Source of the DNA: Omphiscola glabra
Taxonomy: Eukaryota > Mollusca > Gastropoda > Lymnaeidae
Direction: 5' to 3'
Length of the DNA stretch: 64,000 nucleotides
NCBI GenBank assembly: GCA_964017045.1
Contig: OZ024804.1
Location: 22,510,537-22,574,536, forward strand
Shown: positions 10,101 through 24,104 of the stretch, piece by piece
Layout of the letters: every line of letters begins with the position of its first letter
Position numbering within the stretch: the stretch's first letter is position 1
Position numbers and translations under genes: made by a program
Notes under the pieces: generated by a model
Told to the model about the DNA's origin: nothing
Seen by the model: only the letters and a program-made list of their open reading frames with translations
Databases searched by the model: none

Positions 10101-13100
10101 ACATATTCAATGAAATAATTTTATTGTTAGTTAAAGGAGCTAATTTCTATCAAGGGATAATGGTTGAGTACAGACTGATGAATGTAGACACAAAAAAAAT
10201 GACTGTTGTGGATAACACAACCATTAATAGTAGCACAATAATTGATAGCTGCAGATAACAGACAATTAATTGTGGCACAAGAATTGATAATTACAGATAA
10301 GTCTATTGTAGTACAGGAGTATGAGGCTGAGACAACAGAGGAGGCAGAATTTGTGAGTGCTAGATGAGACAGACAGTGAAAACAGAAAATCAAACATCTT
10401 TCTGGTTATTACCGGTTCAGTATTTGACTGTAAAAAAAATAAATTTTGGGTTGAAAAATAGGAAACCCATTTCTATTAAGTGACGTTTTGTCAAGGACAT
10501 CCATTACATTTCTAGTTTTGTGAAACATCATAGTTTTTAGTGCTCAAATCCAAAAATGTGTGTAATTATTGTTTCATTTATTTGAAATAAAGACATATTT
10601 TGTATCAAACTGTCACATTAAAAGAGATTTAAGAAAAGCCAAAAAAATTAAAATAATTTTAAATATTTCTGATTACCATCAGAAAGAGAAAGGGTAAGTA
10701 GGCTGACAACTTTTAGAATAAGACATTGTCATTTTTAGAAAGTAACTATTTGAGAAAAGTTCAAAATATCCATTTTAGCAGTAATCCTTGCAATGCATGG
10801 AATTATAAAGAGACATCAGAATGATTAAGATAAAAACTAGAGAGATTCAGGTAGTGTCTAGTAAAACAATGTTTTGGTATCCTAAAAACTGGAACTTAGC
10901 AAAGAATAATATCAAATACTTAAAAAATTAATGTTGACTAGCTGGTAGTTGTAAAAATATTCTTTTTTTTTTAAAAATGATTTCTATCATAGATTTCAGT
11001 GAGAGCGGAAAAAAAAGACCAAAGTTTTAAATTAATTCTTGATACTCATAATTTGTATTCAATGATGACTATTTATTAACTTGCAATGTATGTTCAAAAT
11101 TGTGTGGGTTAATTTGACTGTAAGTGAGTAAGACAACAACTGTGTTCATCAGTAAGTGGTTTAAAACTAAGTTATGCTTATAGTACAAATGTCTTTTTTA
11201 AAAAGTATTAAAAGGATTTGTAAAAATTATAAATAGAATTTATAGTGTTAATGGTTAATATCACAGCAAATACTGAAACATTTCAGAATGATATGCATTG
11301 TTGTAGCAAGATTTGCTGATAGTCAATTATGTTTGCATTAATTTAATAAGTCTGAACCATGCTTTTAATTTCATTCAATATAAAAAGGATGGATGGTGTA
11401 TAAATAATAGGATTAGATTGTGTATGAATGATAGGAATTGCCAAAAACTAAAAGTAATAAATTGTGCAGAAACTGAAGAAAAAACTTTGCATTTAATAGC
11501 CTCTTACCCTCTGCAAGTGGAAAATGCACAAATTGTCCTTATAAGGAGAGACAGAAATCTTGTGAATCATTGCCAGTGGAATTCTGTATTTTAGGGCCAA
11601 AGATTTAGGGTCCAGTACAAGCAAGGCTTGTGTGCTTAGCACCAGTAGTTTGCTCACCATCTGGAAAAAAGCAAAATATGATTCGAAGAAATCTATTTCA
11701 ATGCACAGTAGGTTGGTCAGTGATATGTGTTGTTTAATCATTATTTTTTATAAACGAGGCAATTTCAGTAATTTGAAAGGCGTGAAACAATTTTAAAAAG
11801 ACAACTAAATTGACAGATTACCTTCTGTAGTAGTATTAGTAAATCTTAAGTTGAATTTATACTGGAACTTATTTAGCCTCTATATTTACTCAGTCATTTT
11901 AGATATTTTTGTCTCATTTGTCAGTACATGGATATAGATTTATAGACCAGACACTGTTCAGCCTCATAAACCCTTTTAGATATATTCTGTTAAAAACCAA
12001 AAAACCTTGTTCATAAAAAATATAACCTGCTTTACCCTGTTGGCTTATTCCACATACTAACTACTACTGAATCCCTAGTATTTGAATGATAACTACGACT
12101 GAATCCCTAGTATTTCAATGATAACTGAAAATTAAATTGAACTTAAGTATATCTGGTCTTAAATTTTAAAAGAGTTACCTTGCCATCAGCTCTATTCACT
12201 TTGTTGACATTATCAGCGAAAATAATAGAGGCATCTTGTGTAGATTTATAGAGTTTCTGCCACTTGACATTTGATTTGATGTCCACATAGTCACCTTGGA
12301 ATGGTTGGGGAACACTAGATTTGTAGAGAAATGAAGATACTTGAATTGTTTTCACTAATACAAATTTTAATGTAAAACTTTTGATATTTGATGCTCCTCT
12401 TGAGATTTACATCCATAACAGGTGCATTCAACTTGCAGGTCGATTTTAGATTTCATGTTCAAGAGCATCTTAAAAGTCAGAGGGATGGAAGCTTCCTTAA
12501 CTTACAGCCGCATGTCCATAGTTGGTTCACACTATTGTTACCAGTTTAAACTCCAAATTAATTGTCATGAACTCCAAAAAAACATTTTTTTCCTGTTTGG
12601 TAAAGATTTAGTAAAGATTGACTTCTCCCTTTCCTTAGACTTGGTTTATTCCAAACTTTGACCCAACCCTCTTCTTTATTCTTAAACTGAAACATAACAG
12701 CTCAACTTTGTGGCCATACAACTCACCTGGCTGGGTAAATTTCTTTCTTGTCTTTGAACAGGTTGCTAGCAATCATCTTTTCTTTTAACTTTTCCTTTGT
12801 GACTGGATCAAGCCGACTTCTGTACTTAGCACACTGAATTAGTAGACCAGTTTTCATTAGCAATGTCTAATCGAAGATTTGTTTTTTTTTTCTTTTCATA
12901 ACATCTCATACATATTTAAATATGATAAAAGGGAAACTGAAGGAAATGATGCCACAAGTGAGAGGTGGCCGACTGCATGAATTTGTCATATGGCTTGGAA
13001 ATTGAAATAGATTTTTCAGTTTAACTTTATGATAACCTTACTCCATTGTTTAAGTTTACATTTAAGGAATGCTCTCTGCCAATAAAAACCTTTGGGTAAA

Positions 13101-16100
13101 TTGTCAGTGATATTATGACTTTGGGTAAGTTTAAAAAGTCTGCCAAAATTTGTACAGGTCTCGGGTAAGCTTGTCAGTGGTAGCCTTGCATTGCACGAGT
13201 TTAAAAGCTTCCACATACCTTGTTCAACTATATCCTTAACTAAATGGGTACGCTTTAGGATAAGTTTGTTGTGGAAGCCCTTGTGCTTTAAAAAAGCTCA
13301 AAGTAATAATAATAATAATAAAGTTTATTTGAAAATGACGCTTCATCCCCAAAGGCTCAAAGCGTGGTGCAAAGTCAACCATATTAAAAGTGAGTGAACT
13401 TAGCTTCAGCTTAATTTAGAAAGTTCAGTATCCTTCATCAAATGTTTTGGCAAAACATAACATAGTTTACAAAAACAGCAAAAAAACAAATATTTAGCTT
13501 TTACCTATTGTGTATGTATGTTTATGTTTGTGTTTTTTGTTGATATGTATCTATGAGTATATTAACATTAAGCTTATTAACATAAACATAAGTTACACCC
13601 ACCCTCCAGCGATGAAAGATTTTCCTAAGTTCTTCAGATGTAGATTTAAATCGACTAGGAGGAGTTGGCCAGTCCTCACTGATAGGACTCATGGAAGGTA
13701 AATTCTTTCTTAATTTTTGGAGGTACATTCTTTTCTGTTACAGATAAGATAAAAAAAATATTTGAGGAAATACTTAAGAGTAGCATTAACTAAATCAGAT
13801 ATGAGTAGATATACTAATTATATTTGTTGTTTTTTTAATTTATAATCAACAATTTTAGAACAAGCCATAAATTATAATAAGTTTTCACAATAACTGTTAT
13901 ACTCATTAATTCATTCACTCTGATAGGAATAGCTTTCACAGGAGTGGCCCATAGACAAAAGTAGTTTTTCTTGGCTATAGCTTGTATGAAGTGTCAGGTT
14001 TCAATTCTTCTGATCCTTTACTTTTGTTCTATGACAGATGTCTATACAGTTTTACTGTGACAGATGTCTATACAGTTTTACTGTGACAGATGTCTATACA
14101 GTTTTACTGTGACAGATGTCTATACAGTTTTACTGTGACAGATGCCTGTGAAGTTTTACTTTTAAATGACTGTTTATCTGAAATCTTTCCAAAAATATTA
14201 GCAAGGTAGCCTTCTAAAAACATGACCTAGCCAACTCTAACAATATGTCGATATGGTTCCTGGTCATGTAAACTGCCAGTTTTGTTCCAATGGATTAGAT
14301 GTTTTCCAGCACTCTGATCCATAGAGGAGAACGCATCTCATAATGCTGACAGTAAAATCATGAAACATTTCAAGTAGAAGTAATCCATATTTTTTTACAT
14401 GCATTTGGTCATTGCACTGACTTTAACCTTACCAGAGCTGTTATCATAAATCTTGACACTTTTGGTCCAGCAATCCGCCTGAACTTTGGCCTGTACTGTT
14501 GTCGCACCTTCCATCCCCTATAGTATTTATTGATCACTTGGTTGGCCCACAAAATCTTTTTCTCTCGTTTCATGGCTGCCAGCAATTTTCGTGCCTGAAA
14601 CACAGAACATTTAATTTACGCCAAGCTTAAAATGCAATCAGAATTGAGCTTAACCCCGCTTAGTGTTTCTTCCATAAAGGTATGCAAATAAGTAACTAAA
14701 TAAAAACTTGGACACACTTTCTTTGAAAAGCTTGTCATTTAGATATTTCCTTTTTTTTAAATAAATATTAGTATTATTCTAAACACATACAACAGACTTT
14801 GTTTTAAAAAAATGTCTCTTGTATGTGTTTAGAATAATACTAATATTTTATCTTTAAAAAAAAAAAAAAAAAAAAAAAGTAAGTATTATTCTAAACACAT
14901 ACAAGAGACATTGTTTTTAAAAAAAAAATTTTAAAATAAATCATAATTTTTTTTTAATAAAAGGCTAATATAATGTAATACATTCAGGATAATCAATTAT
15001 TTTCATCCTTATCAAAAGTATTAATACGTTTTCTATTTATTCTTTAAAAAAATATAAAAATTATTATTTACTATTACTTTTTTAAATGTTACAAATTTTA
15101 ATAGAACATTTATCAGGAGACTGAAGCTGTGCAAACTTAAATTTTCTCAAACAGTTGTATCTCTCCATCTTGATAAACAAACTATGGTTTATTGTTATTG
15201 ACAAGGGTAGTTTTTTTCCCAAATAAATTCCATATTGTTCTTTGTACATATAATGCAGATCCATAAACATTTCATTTCATTATCACTTTATGAAAACTGA
15301 TTCTTAATATATGTGAAGTTTTGCAATGTATTGCAAAAGTAAAGTAAAAGCCCTCAAGTTTTCTTTAAAAAATTTTTTATAATGTTAACAGTATTAATCC
15401 AATCTTATAAAATTAAGACTTGTGGCTAGTCTAATCAACCCAACGGTATAATGCTTCTATCCTGTGTTCAATATTGCAAAAGTTGACGGTGTATTTGGCT
15501 GGGTCAGAAATGAGACAAGATTAGTGGGCTTAAGATTGGATGGGAGCAGGTGAGAGAAAAACCATTGTAAAAATATGAGCATGATTGTTGATGGGAATGC
15601 AACACATGCAAACAACACTGTTATAAAATGATGTCATAATTGCATGGTGACAACTGATAGTTCAAATATTAATGCATCCATTGTAATCAGGATATTCTTT
15701 TTTTTTAACACTAAAACTTTTAAATGATCTTTTTGTAAATAATTGATAAAACTGAGAATGACTGCCACTAGTACAATATAAGCCATAACAAAAAACAATT
15801 GACAAAGATGAAAATAATATCTATAAGATAATATTATAAGAGAGGCTAAAGTTAGTCTTCTAAAAGCATGAACACAATTTAATCTGAGAAATTCATTCAT
15901 TCAGCATTCAGTCTTTAACCTGTTGAAATAATATTTTTTTTTAATTAAAAAAAAAATTAAAAAATAATCAAACAAGAAAAAAGAGAATGTCTTTCACAAA
16001 GCAAAATTTTGTTTATAAAAATTCACAGCTGGGAAAAATTGAGGTTTTTTTTACCAACTTTGGTAGAATCACAGACTAGCAGTTCAGAGGATTCAGCTGT

Positions 16101-19100
16101 GTACACACAAAAATATACATATTTCTTGCTAACATTGGGTAGTAACTACAGCATTTTTTTGGTTGATACAAGATATATTCAACCTGCTATCTATTACATT
16201 TTAGAAATACACAAAAATATATATAATAATGTCCAGACATGCAAGAGTATCCTTATCTAAACATGCAAAAATGTTATATTTCCAAAGTAAAAATATTTCC
16301 TATTTCAAAATTAAAATAATTTATATAAAACATCACAGACTTATAAGTCCCTTTCTCTTGAGTAAATTCTGTACTTCATGAATACTACGCAACTTGCTAT
16401 GTTTTTCTATGATTAATGGAACATAAATTGTAAAGTATTTGTCGTATGCTCTCAGTAAATAAGTTACATTCCTAGTGTATTAAAAACGGAATTTAAATAT
16501 CAAATGCTGTACTATAAATGTACCCCTTAAATGTATTTTGTTGATAAATGCAGACAACTATTTCCTAATGCAGTTTCAATGACTTAAAACTGTATTTTTT
16601 TTTCTATTTTCCTAAAAAGACATACTTTTATGATGACAGTACCAATTTATTGGAAACAAAAATACAGCCAAAAATGTATAGGCAACAAACACACCTAAAA
16701 TAGAAAAAATTAATAGGACAGAATATAATCATGAGATGTGTCTTGTGAGATGCCAGGTTTGTCTTCTTGTTGCATAGTCTCAGTGCTGGTTAAACTCAAC
16801 AACTTTTCAATGGGTTGGCTTATGTAAAATGAGTTCTTTAAAATGTAAAACTTCAACTAACTTCAAGTAAAAATATGTATATAATTTTAGTCCCCAAACT
16901 TTAGTGGATAGATAAAACCTGATCAACTTGAAGCCATGGTATTCAACAGAGATACATCCGGTTCATTGTTTGGTATTCAACAGAGACACATCCAGTTCAT
17001 TGTTAAGGAAAGATTGTATTAGCCTATTTGACATGCGTGTGTGATACCTGGTACGATGATCGTGCACTGAACAAAAATGAACCAAAGAGATATTAGTTTT
17101 AGCGTTACGAGATAAATGGTGGTAGGAAATTTTGCAGACCTTCCAGCCCAGGTAAGTTTTGCGAATGGTGGTAGCGCAGTTGTTGAGATGCTTTTCGTGC
17201 TTGAGTTGGGCCAGCAAACAGCGCGCCTGCAGCATAGCAAAGTTCATAACAATGAGGTGGAAGAGAAATATTAATATATTTGCATTAACATTTTCAAATA
17301 AATGATAATCTTTGATGATTGTGAGTTATTGGTCTTGTTGGATGTAAAATGGGAATAAATGAACTCCATTACATGTTGAAAATCTTTTACACATAACTAT
17401 AAATAGAATTTTTAAAAAAACATTACATCTAAATAGTAGACAGCATTTTTTTTAAAAATGTTTATAATTATAAAAGCAATTGGTGGTATTTATCCAATAT
17501 ATTTAAGTCAAAATTTGTATAAAAATATAAATAGTTACTAATTATATTCATCCACTTATAAAGTTATTAACAATGAATTTCATAACCTTTTAGCCAAAAC
17601 TGCAACAGAGTATCACAATTCTTGTATTAAAAAGGATGTATTTAGTTTCTTTTCTATTAAATGATACACAAATTATTGTAAAAAAAAAAAATGAATAATG
17701 CACAACAGATGTTAGTCATTCACCTACAAGTAATGATAGAAAATAAATACACACTCAGTATTTGAATAATGATTGTTAGTAAGGGACTGACTGAAGCAGA
17801 AGTGACCAATTTGAAGATATGAAACTTTTGGCACATTGTTATTTCAGTTAATTTTCAACAATGTAAAACAAGTAGGAGTGTTGAAAATGTCATAAACCAG
17901 TGCCCTTTGGGCATTATTACTGGTTACATATACATAGAAACTATTTAATATGTGACAGTATGTAACAAAAACAAAAGGTAATTAAATTTTAGATTGAGTG
18001 ACTTGGGCTTAAACCAGCATGGTATATTTCGAGCAAACAAAACTTATACCAGACATAGAATTTTTTTAATTATTTAGTCTAAAATGTACCCAATCAAAAT
18101 TTCTTGAATTATAACATATTAAGAACAGTAAAAATAGCATATAACTGTTCTTAATATTTCACTCACAGGTTTGAATGCAGTCTCTTCCATATTATCCTTG
18201 AATGTAAGAGAGCCCATGACATGTTGCTACTATCTTCTTAAAAGAATGGTCACTCCAATTACATACAGATATAGATTGAACATGCTTCAAAGTATAATTT
18301 AAAAAACTGAAAAATATGAAATGTATGATGGGATAAAATGATAAACAATCATGGCGTCATGCTAAACAAACAAAAAACATAAATGTTCAAAAATAGATGA
18401 TGTCACTTTTACTATTCTTTGGAAACAAAACATTATAATTTAAATTAGCATAACAGGTTTATTTATGAAATGTGCTGAAATGAACTACAGCTGTACCTTG
18501 AGATACGAATTTAATTCCTTCCGTAACCTTGCTATTGCTCGAAGTCAATTTGCTCATATCTCAAATCAATTTTCCACATTGAAATTAATTGAAATGCCAT
18601 CAATCCATTCCAGCCCCCAAAATGCCACCCCAGTTGTTTTTGTTACGTGTTTTTTAATAAGAAAAATTTATTTAGACATGACAAATATTGTATAAAAACA
18701 TAATAAACAAGAATGTAAAGAAATAAACTGGTTTTATAAAGTGTATTTATGTTGGAAATCAGAGAACTTGAGCTTACGGAAGATGTTGGCGGAGGTGTAG
18801 GGGATAGGAGATAGGCAGAGGAGCTTCACTTCATTCACTAACTCGCTACACTGTTAATGATAAACTCTTTCGGTCACTTTAATTCACTTACTCATTACAC
18901 TCTTAATGCTACACTTTATCCCTAAACTTACGGGACTTAACAAAACTTCACTGAACTTAATTATAATAGAACTTAAATGCTACTGTACAATTTTTTGTTA
19001 CTTTCGCTTAATTTTTGTCACTGCTTTTCTCTTTACTGGTCTTTGCCTTTTCGGTCACCTAGTTCCTCGTATCTCAAATGTTTCTTGAATTTCAAAGCAA

Positions 19101-22100
19101 AATATAGCTTGCTTGATGCCTCGCATCTCAAAAATCTCATATGTTAAGGCACTCGTATGTCGAGGTACCACTGTATTAGCAAAATGTTGGGAAAAGAGGC
19201 AGAATTTTTAAAATATTATTCCTTTTTAATAATTTCTCCCTCTACTTTCTGACTTTTTTTTGCATCGACAAAGTGATTATTCCTTTACTAAAAATATTTG
19301 TGATGGTAGACTTTTTAAATGAAAAAATGATTGAAACTTTTATTTTAAAAATGTATTATGTGAAAAAAATGATGTCAAATTTGATGAATATAAGGGATTA
19401 AGGGACATACAGGTCAATATATAACTGCACTCTATGGTGATTACAATGTGGAAAAGATGTGAATAAAAACTATAGGTTATTTGATAGAATTACTAGATTA
19501 GTAGGGAATGAATACAGTTGTCAGGTAAAGAAAACTATTTGACGTTTGTTAAACTAGGCAACTCTTGTGTAGGCTACTGAGCTTACTGGGAGGTAATGGG
19601 ATAGATAATTTGTCAAATAAAATAAAATATAAACAACACAAAGCCAACAAGGCACCTCCAACATTAAAAGACTTTATGTAAATTATGAAATATATGAGTT
19701 AAAACATTCCATTTTAAACAAAAGATATATTTAAAAAGCAAAGCAATCAAAGGAGCAGAAAAAAATAAGAAAGCAGAGAGGTAAATGCAAAACAAAAAAA
19801 AAAATTGATTTCTTCTTCTAATTATTTTACTTATGTATGTTAAATATGCATATTTGATCAACTTAATTTCTTTCTTAATTCTTTAATTAAGAAAATTATT
19901 TTGATTAAAAGTTGTTTAACTTCAACAGTTCTTTATAATCACTCAAATTTTGCTTTTTTAATGTTTAAAATAATTTTTAAATGTTTTTTAAAAGAAGAAT
20001 CAAATTAATAAGTATATTTTAAAGGGAAAAGCCAAATTATGCTTATTAAGCAAAATATGTGAGGTAAAAATTTCTTTGTTGGCTGATATAGCCTTCACAC
20101 CTGCCAGCCACGATAGATTTTGCATATATATGTAGCTGCTTCTTCCCTCCTCTTGGCTAATTTCAGCTCTCGCAAAATGACACGCGCCTAAAATAATAAG
20201 GGATGAACATGGTCATAAGTAATGACATATGTCATGTGAGGGAAATTACACACATTAGCTAAGTTTGAGCAGGGAGCCTTTATTCAAAAAGAAATAAAAT
20301 TATGGAATCCTTTTTGTGCACACAAGATTTTTTATACATTTTTTAAGACAAATATTTTTTAAGGATCTCAATTCACTTCTTATTATTTCAGAAACAAAAA
20401 TAACAATCCTCCCTAGAAATAAAATAATTTCTTTGAAGTCTTGGAGTTACATTTTTGACACATACTGAAGTTTGAGAAGAGATTTGGTTTATTTGCTAGC
20501 TCCTGACAAATTCAACTGAGCATCCCCTAGCAAATAATATGAGGCAAAACCCTCAGATGTAGCAGAATAAATGTGTTAATTACACCCATTTTTCATCCGT
20601 TCAAATTATTTCTTCTTAAATGTTTATACTTAAAAGATTTAAGGGCATAGTTAGTTTACTTTGCATTCTGTGATTTATAAATATACTTATAAATGTCTGT
20701 TTGCAAATGAACAAACATAAAATAAACTGGGCAGTCCTTGTTTGAATAGAAGAACAAATCAATTGTAATTAAGGCAAATGAATGATTGATTAACTTTTTT
20801 TATTTTAAGTGTTAACACCCGCTAATGGATCTGCATACCTTCCACTATAAAATATTTGCCAACTTAACTTCAAACAGTGCTAAATTAATTCTTTAATCAT
20901 TACACACATAAATACATTTCATGAATTCCTTTGCAAGGAATAAGCTAATGAACAAGTAAAGTCACTGAAACAAAAATATTATAAAGAATTGAGTGACAGC
21001 TGTCATCAATTAAAGTTAGACAAGAAATGTCACAAATGCAAGTTATACATTTTTATACAAAAATGGTAGTAAAAATAAAAAGGAATGGAAAAATTATATT
21101 TCGTTTCGTTCAAATAACACAGCCATGCTTTGCTAGCTCAAGAAGAACATGCAAGGTAATCTTGCAGGAAACTGACAGACTGATGGGACATACAAAAAAC
21201 TAATCTAATTTAAATATAGATCAAATTATAAAGCTCTATATTGAATTCTCTTCAGAAACATTTGTCCATTGAACCCTGAACCAAAGCTCACTACTTCGAT
21301 AATGAACAAATGATAATAAATTCTTGATTTCAAGAATTGGAATTTCAAGATGTGTTAAATAATTTGCAATTTAAACACTAAGATAAATTATTCAATGAAA
21401 TTACAACAGATATTTCTTTTAAAAATCCCTTCTATCTCAAAACTGGTAAAACTTTTCTAAATTAAGAATTTAAAATTTCTTGAACCAAATATTTTCAATA
21501 ACCTTAAAACTGAAAATTACTTTATTCCCTCAACTGAATGATTTTTAATCCCTTGACAGTAATTTCATTGTTGTTGAAAGGCTGAATTAATGTTTTTAAA
21601 CTGAAAACATTAGCCTTGTAAATATAAAATTGAATGACAAGAAAAAAATATATATATGGAAAGCAAAAGATATATTCAATATTTGAGATATACAAGGGGT
21701 AAGTGAATAAATAAAAAAAGCTTAAGGTTCATTTTTTTTTTTTTTTTTTGGGTTTGCCTACCTTCCACCCTCTGGTATAGCACTGAATGATCAGAGTGGA
21801 CTTTTTGACTGTTTGGTAGCGTTTCTTGGCCTATGAAAAACAAGATTTAAATGGCGAGAAAATAAAAAAATTATTCAAATCAATGTTTATTTTACTTGGG
21901 CTCAGCCCTTTATGTATGAAGGTAAAAAAAAAAAAGATTACAGTTTAATCAACACCATATGTTCTAATGAAGAAAAAATTGAAGCATTGGGTCAATACTT
22001 ACATAGTAGCCCCTGAAAGTGGCAGCAATAATAATCTGGCTGGCCTTCATGCGCTTGAACATTTTTCTATGTTTGAATTGCAGCCACATTGCTCTGATCA

Positions 22101-24068
22101 AAGTTGCCAGGTGGTGCATCCTCTCCCTACGAAGCTCTTCCATATCAAAGAGCTATCAATTTTAAATATAAAAGAGATATTTTGAAGTAACAAAACGCAA
22201 TAAGTTTTTAAAAAATTTCATAAATATAAATATATCAAATATAATATGCAACAATAATTACTAAAATCAATCAATGTGGGGGAAAAAAGAATTATTCAAG
22301 TAATGTAATTTCCAAAGTAACTTTTGTAACATTTGGGTAAAGATGGTTGGATTAATCCTAAATATTATCAGTTTTTTTTTATGTTTTACAAACAAAACTT
22401 AAAGTTGCCTTAAGCCTAATTTTTACATTCACAATTATTGTATGGTATCTTAAATTCAGTGATAAAAATGCATTTCTAATTCATCATTTAGTGCCTAAAT
22501 TACCAAACGAGGATTTCTGATGAAGATTTTAGTTTTTCCAAAAGCAAACTCTTCTGAGGATATATTCTGGGCTTGTAATATTTTCTCCACTCCATCTTTT
22601 GGATTTCCTGTCCAATGAGGCCATGTTTCTGTCGCAAGCATCTTGTACCGGAATAAGAATTGTGGGTAGGCTTGGCGAAATGCATATCCAGCTCTCCTTA
22701 CACGAACATTTTCCATTAAGCTTAAGAAACAAAACAAAAACTTGAAACTATAATAATAAATAAATATGTGAATTTAAAAAACAAATATCTTGAACTATTG
22801 TTAAAATATTGTTGTTACATTTTCATTCATAACATTTCTATCAAACAGACTAAATAAATAATAAAGTGACAGTGATTTCTTTTGTGTAGACGTACCCCAG
22901 GTATCTGACTTGATGTTTGACTATCTCCCTGTCAAGGACATTTGCTTGTTTAAAGTCATTAGGCTGGAATGATTCAAAATAAAGATTAAGTAAAATGTGA
23001 ACAAGTTCAAGTCAAAGTCTGGTTGGAACTCAGATGTTACAAAAAAAATTACATTAATTTAATGCCTGTAATAAAAAGTTGCAGAGACTTACTTTAATAC
23101 ATCTGATGTAGTTGGGATTCTTGGAACTCAAGTTTTTCATCAGGTCTGTCACTGAGGTCTAGGAAAAAATTTGTTTAAAACATACAAGTCTGTTAATATT
23201 GTTTTTTTTAATCTTAAAAATAAAAAAATCATTTTTGCAACACAACTCTACCCTTTTAGTACTGACCTTTAATATTTTTCAATATTTTACTTTTTAATTT
23301 ACCATAAAAAGTTTACAAATTTTAGAATCATAAGAAGGCTTCATTAGTGTAAGCAAAGAAAGGCGTTAAATATAACTTCGTATAAAATAAGAATTTGCTA
23401 TTTGTCATGTTCTAGCTGAGTAATATTTTGAGCATTATAAATACCTTAAACTGTGAGCCAGCAGTTGCTGGTCTTTTCAAAGAATTTTCTGATGGTTTTC
23501 CTGCAAGAAAATAAAAATAAAGATCAGTGGGCTTTATATGAAATATCCTAATTAAAATAAACTAGCCATCTCCTTGAATTATAGTATGAAGACTACAGCA
23601 ATCACGCTATCATTACTTGTTATCAGAACCCATTACTTATTTGCAGAGCCTTTCTCATTTTATTTTCATAAAAGATTCCCCAGCCCCCTTCACCTGCGCA
23701 GTATCTGTTATTCATCACTCTAGTTTTGGAACAAGCTGCCAGCATTACTCTTTGGATCACCGAGAGAGATATTAGATTAAGATTTTGCTCAAAATTCTAC
23801 AAGCAAAACTCACATGTAAATTCTTCATAAGAAATTTAAAATCTATTAGTTTAAATTGTGCATAGCAAGAGCTAAAGATAATATTGTTTACCTTCTGGGA
23901 AGAGCTCCTGCAGCATTGGATGTGTGCACTGATACATTGCCTGAGATAAATCTCTGAACAAGAGATCATTGTTTTTGTCTAGGAAACCGGAGATTTTGTA
24001 TAAAACCTGAAAGACAATAAAAGGTGGTAAGAATTTACTTTAACTCTGAGCTTGTACATTTCGAGGAT

Positions 24069-24104
<36 letters not shown>

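Noticed and set aside
16963..17139. Extension of exon 25 into the following frame (VCKISYHH..)
   Set aside because: The next residues do not match any IQ continuation; exon 26 supplies the expected ARKLL in phase.
18465..18695. 76-codon plus-strand frame as a small gene
   Set aside because: It lies in the left part of a Tc1/mariner-type MITE and has no homologue.
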